64,000 nt of DNA from Bacteroidales bacterium (GTDB taxonomy: Bacteria > Bacteroidota > Bacteroidia > Bacteroidales > UBA12077): NCBI GenBank assembly GCA_013138975.1, contig WTBR01000106.1, forward strand, positions 1 to 64,000, in the 5' to 3' direction. The notes under the pieces were generated by a model that saw nothing but the letters and a program-made list of their open reading frames with translations, was not told the origin of the DNA and did no database searches. Every line of letters starts with the position of its first letter. Positions within the stretch are counted from its first letter, which is position 1. Both the position numbers and the translations under genes were made by a program. Of the stretch, positions 61,238-64,000 are shown in pieces.

Positions 61238-61957
61238 TTATCTGATTTTACTAAAGAACATGGTTAATGCAAGCCAATATTCCTGATTATTGGGATTACT
61301 TGTCCATAAGGATTTTGATCCATGTTCCCCACCCGTTTTAGGTGCAAAAATCGTTTTATTTGAAGATGGTACATTGCTTAATAATTCTTCAACATAAGTG
61401 TTTTCTCTTTGCGAAGATGCTGCAAAAATCGGCTTTTTAAAATCTTTTATTTCTGTTTGAATCATTCGTTCGGGAGTAAAATATTCTCCTGGACTAAATA
61501 AAATAAGCGCTTTTACATCGGGATTATTTTTTGCAACCAATAAACTAACCGATGCCGAAAATGAACTTCCTAACAAAACAACTTGTTTTTCGCTTCGTTC
61601 TTTAACCCATTTTATTGCTGCTTCAATATCTTTTTGAGAACTTAAATAATCAACTGAATATCCTTGCTGCACTGCTATTAATGCCGTATGGTTTTGAATA
61701 TAATTTACTTCGCCTCCGGAACGTAAATCAACTGCTAAACAGTTATATCCAAACTTTAATAATTTATTTGCTGTTTGTCGATATTCTCCCCTACTGTATC
61801 CGTCTTGATGAAAAAGTAAAATATATGGATTTGAAGAATTTGTCTCGTATAAATCTGCCGTTATTTTTAATCCATCTTCAGCTAAAAAAGTAACTTTTTC
61901 CTGTGCTCCAAGAGCTAAAAAAGAAAATAAAAAAACAAATAAAACTATAATTCGCAT
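61238..61957 (-). CDS. secreted alpha/beta hydrolase (dienelactone-hydrolase-like)
   Basis: 239 residues. Signal peptide MRIIVLFVFLFSFLALGAQ. Nucleophile elbow GSSFSAS with Ser132, an Asp-bearing loop near KALILFSPGEYF, and catalytic His in TGGEHGSKSLW. Likely a periplasmic esterase or deacylase. It begins 9 bases after atpC and is presumably read through from the ATP synthase transcript, an odd partnership for this gene. Confidence 0.85.
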   Translation of the reverse strand: MRIIVLFVFLFSFLALGAQEKVTFLAEDGLKITADLYETNSSNPYILLFHQDGYSRGEYRQTANKLLKFGYNCLAVDLRSGGEVNYIQNHTALIAVQQGYSVDYLSSQKDIEAAIKWVKERSEKQVVLLGSSFSASVSLLVAKNNPDVKALILFSPGEYFTPERMIQTEIKDFKKPIFAASSQRENTYVEELLSNVPSSNKTIFAPKTGGEHGSKSLWTSNPNNQEYWLALTMFFSKIR

Positions 61958-61966
61958 ACCTAAAAA

Positions 61967-62212
61967 CTATTTTATTACAGATTCTGCAAGAATAACTACA
62001 ATATTATCTTTTACTTCAATTGTACCACCACTAATTTCATAAAAAGATTCAGCGCCTCTTTCAACTACTTTAATTTTACCCTTTTCCAAAGTCGATATTA
62101 TTGGTGCGTGATATTTTAGTACAGCAAAAGAACCTTTGCTTCCGGGAACTTGAACCGAATCAATTTCGCCTGAAAAAACTTTTTTGTCGGGTGTAATTAT
62201 CTCTAAATACAT
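61967..62212 (-). CDS. atpC: ATP synthase F1 epsilon subunit
   Basis: 81 residues, the short form without the C-terminal helical hairpin seen in E. coli. The beta domain (MYLEIITPDKKVFSGEIDSV, KGSFAVLKYHAPIISTL, YEISGGTIEVKDN) is complete. The missing helices imply no epsilon-type inhibition of ATP hydrolysis. 18 bases after atpD. Confidence 0.95.
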   Translation of the reverse strand: MYLEIITPDKKVFSGEIDSVQVPGSKGSFAVLKYHAPIISTLEKGKIKVVERGAESFYEISGGTIEVKDNIVVILAESVIK

Positions 62213-62230
62213 TAACTTGACTATTATAAA

Positions 62231-63751
62231 TTATTCTTTTTTCTTTGCTCCTGCAAGCATTTTTTCTCCTTTTTCAATTGCCTGCTCAATAGTTCCTACA
62301 AGCTGAAAAGCAGCTTCCGGATATTGATCAACCTCGCCATTTAAAATCATATTAAATCCTTTAATGGTATCTTCAATGCTAACCAGTTCTCCTTTTAAAC
62401 CTGTAAAGGCTTCAGCAACATGAAAAGGTTGCGATAAAAATCGCTGTATCCTTCTTGCTCTATGTACAGCCAATTTATCTTCTTCGGAAAGCTCATCCAT
62501 TCCTAAAATGGCAATAATATCTTGTAATTCTTTTAATCGCTGTAATATTTCTTTTACTTTTTGTGCTGTATTGTAATGTTCTTCACCAACAACTTCAGGT
62601 GTAAGTATTCTTGAAGTAGAATCCAGTGGATCAACTGCAGGATATATTCCAAGCTCTGAAATTTTACGACTTAAAACCGTTGTTGCATCTAAATGTGAGA
62701 ATGTTGTTGCCGGAGCTGGATCAGTTAGGTCATCAGCAGGAACATATACAGCTTGAACAGATGTAATTGATCCGTTCTTTGTAGATGTTATCCTTTCTTG
62801 CATCATTCCCATTTCTGTTGCCAGTGTTGGCTGATAACCAACAGCTGAAGGCATTCTTCCTAGTAATGCCGATACTTCTGATCCTGCTTGTGTAAAACGG
62901 AAAATATTATCTATAAAAAATAAAATGTCATTTCCTTTTCCTGATAATTTATCTCCATCGCGAAATGATTCGGCGAGAGTTAAACCAGTCAAAGCAACCG
63001 TTGCTCGTGCTCCAGGAGGTTCATTCATTTGTCCAAAAACCAAACTTGCCTGTGATTTTTTTAATTCTTCATGATCTATTTTGGATAAGTCCCATCCTCC
63101 TTCTTCCATACTCTTCTCAAACTCTTTTCCATACTTTATTACTCCCGACTCAATCATCTCGCGTAATAAGTCATTCCCTTCACGAGTACGTTCACCTACT
63201 CCTGCAAAAACGGTTGTTCCTGCGTATGATTTGGCAATATTATTAATCATTTCCATAATTAATACTGTTTTACCAACTCCAGCACCGCCAAACAATCCTA
63301 TTTTTCCTCCTTTTGAATACGGCTCTATTAAATCAATAACCTTAATTCCTGTAAATAAAACTTCCTTCTCAGTAGTTAAATCAACATATTTAGGTGGTTT
63401 ATTATGAATAGGATATGCCCCTTCTTTATCAAGATCTCCTATTCCATCAATCTGCTCTCCAATAACATTAATTAAACGCCCACGAACTTGTTCTCCAACA
63501 GGCACACTAATCGGAGCACCTGTAATATTTACGTCCATCCCACGATGCAGACCATCTGTTGAGTCCATTGCAATGCAACGCACAGTATTTTCACCAATGT
63601 GTTGCTGACATTCAATTACAAGTAACGAATTATCATCTTTTTTAATTTCTAAGGCATCGTGTATATTTGGAAGTTCAGAATCTGTTAATTCAAAACTTAC
63701 ATCAACCACCGGGCCGATTACCTGAATAATTTTACCTGACTTTTTTGACAT
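62231..63751 (-). CDS. atpD: ATP synthase F1 beta subunit
   Basis: The start is taken at MSKKSGKIIQVIGPVVDVSF (63751), 506 residues; an upstream Met at 63775 lies in the leader. The Walker A is GGAGVGKTVLIMEM, Walker B ILFFIDNIFRFTQAG, and the GERTREGNDL and DELSEEDKLAV (DELSD-type) catalytic hinge are present. Catalytic subunit of F1. In this genome atpD-atpC stand apart from the other ATP synthase genes within the window limits. Confidence 0.97.
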   Translation of the reverse strand: MSKKSGKIIQVIGPVVDVSFELTDSELPNIHDALEIKKDDNSLLVIECQQHIGENTVRCIAMDSTDGLHRGMDVNITGAPISVPVGEQVRGRLINVIGEQIDGIGDLDKEGAYPIHNKPPKYVDLTTEKEVLFTGIKVIDLIEPYSKGGKIGLFGGAGVGKTVLIMEMINNIAKSYAGTTVFAGVGERTREGNDLLREMIESGVIKYGKEFEKSMEEGGWDLSKIDHEELKKSQASLVFGQMNEPPGARATVALTGLTLAESFRDGDKLSGKGNDILFFIDNIFRFTQAGSEVSALLGRMPSAVGYQPTLATEMGMMQERITSTKNGSITSVQAVYVPADDLTDPAPATTFSHLDATTVLSRKISELGIYPAVDPLDSTSRILTPEVVGEEHYNTAQKVKEILQRLKELQDIIAILGMDELSEEDKLAVHRARRIQRFLSQPFHVAEAFTGLKGELVSIEDTIKGFNMILNGEVDQYPEAAFQLVGTIEQAIEKGEKMLAGAKKKE

Positions 63752-63787
63752 AATTAATGTTTTTGAAAGAAACAATGGGCTTTTTCA

Positions 63788-63840
63788 CAAATTTACGATA
63801 TTTATACGATTAAATACCTTTTTAGATACATCTATACGAT
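63788..63840 (-). promoter_or_regulatory. atpD promoter region with TACGAT repeats
   Basis: A -7 box TAAATTTG lies on the minus strand at 63788-63795, about 37 bases before the atpD start. Three TACGAT hexamers at 63794, 63805 and 63835 surround and overlap it. They could be binding sites for a regulator. No clear -33 box. Confidence 0.4.
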
Positions 63841-63900
63841 ATTTTTAATACTTTCGTTATTCATAAAAAAATAATTATATTTTAAAAAAGCTAAAGAAAA

Positions 63901-64000
63901 ATGAAAACAAAAGGACTTAAATTCATTGTATTTACTATTTTGATTTGTGGTTTATTAATCACAAAAACAAATGCACAACCTTTTAATATTGGTGGAGGGA
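63901..64000 (+). CDS. secreted protein, N-terminal part only
   Basis: Starts MKTKGLKFIVFTILICGLLI and continues TKTNAQPFNIGGG to the window edge: a good signal peptide with cleavage after NAQ. 33 codons seen, no family can be named. Divergent from atpD. Confidence 0.7.
   Translation, partial: MKTKGLKFIVFTILICGLLITKTNAQPFNIGGG

Overview
This window is AT-rich chromosomal DNA from a member of the Bacteroidota, most likely a free-living, possibly marine or anaerobic Bacteroidales/Marinilabiliales-type bacterium. That placement is inferred from several things. There are multiple MacB/FtsX-type permeases with the Bacteroidota N-terminus, TAnnTTTG-type -7 promoter boxes, ECF sigma/anti-sigma pairs, double-glycine leader peptides of the Bacteroidota type, GLUG lipoproteins, four-helix-bundle (S23-like) proteins and the YceD-rpmF-plsX-fabH order. 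I saw no rRNA, tRNA or CRISPR array.

Layout. 0-3.8 kb: the left end of an IS110-family element sits in a MacB-like permease gene, next to a divergent NtrC-type regulator and its kinase. 3.8-7.5 kb: an adenine-specific DNA methyltransferase translationally coupled to a PD-(D/E)XK-like nuclease (restriction-modification). 7.7-10.5 kb: YceD-rpmF-plsX-fabH, the switch from ribosomal protein to fatty acid synthesis. 10.9-19.2 kb: an orphan kinase, an AsmA-like protein, a U32 protein, a STAS-like protein and a DUF2807 protein. 19.3-22.5 kb: an ABC exporter. 22.8-26.9 kb: pepE, a phosphatase relic, a tiny double-glycine peptide and an ECF sigma/anti-sigma/outer-membrane operon. 27.4-31.5 kb: an e(P4)-type phosphatase, a NifX/DUF5320/DUF134 metal-protein cluster, a thioesterase, an epimerase carrying an in-frame palindromic insertion, and a lipocalin. 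32-41.5 kb: an NB-ARC/TPR STAND NTPase, a nitrilase, an AraC regulator truncated by a repeat, GLUG lipoproteins and a secreted protein built of four repeats. 41.5-49.3 kb: a decay zone with fragments of an MFS gene, two IS1634-like transposase relics, an IS200/IS605 tnpA relic, a frameshifted HNH gene and a second double-glycine peptide, among intact SpoIIE phosphatase, efp and exonuclease-BRCT genes. 49.3-56.6 kb: a TetR-controlled Lol-like envelope export operon (LolA-like carrier, two permeases, ATPase, outer-membrane barrel) interrupted by two four-helix-bundle genes. 56.8-64 kb: an MFS transporter, a family 9 glycosyltransferase, a hydrolase and atpD-atpC.

The most distinctive property is the density of dispersed palindromic repeats. 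R1 is about 163 bp with perfect 12-bp terminal inverted repeats and has four copies. R2 is 100-150 bp and has four copies. R3 contains a CTTCGACAAGCTCAG-type hairpin core. R4 is an ACCTGTTAGG hairpin used as a terminator. At 60.6-61.2 kb R1 and R3 are both inserted inside an R2 copy. Elsewhere R3 has replaced the end of an AraC regulator, and an unrelated palindromic segment of 159 bp lies in frame inside a coding sequence. Together these suggest continuing mobility of small non-autonomous elements. The best defence-related candidates are the methyltransferase/nuclease pair and the STAND NTPase with near-identical TPR units. All functional statements are read from sequence motifs only; no database search was possible.
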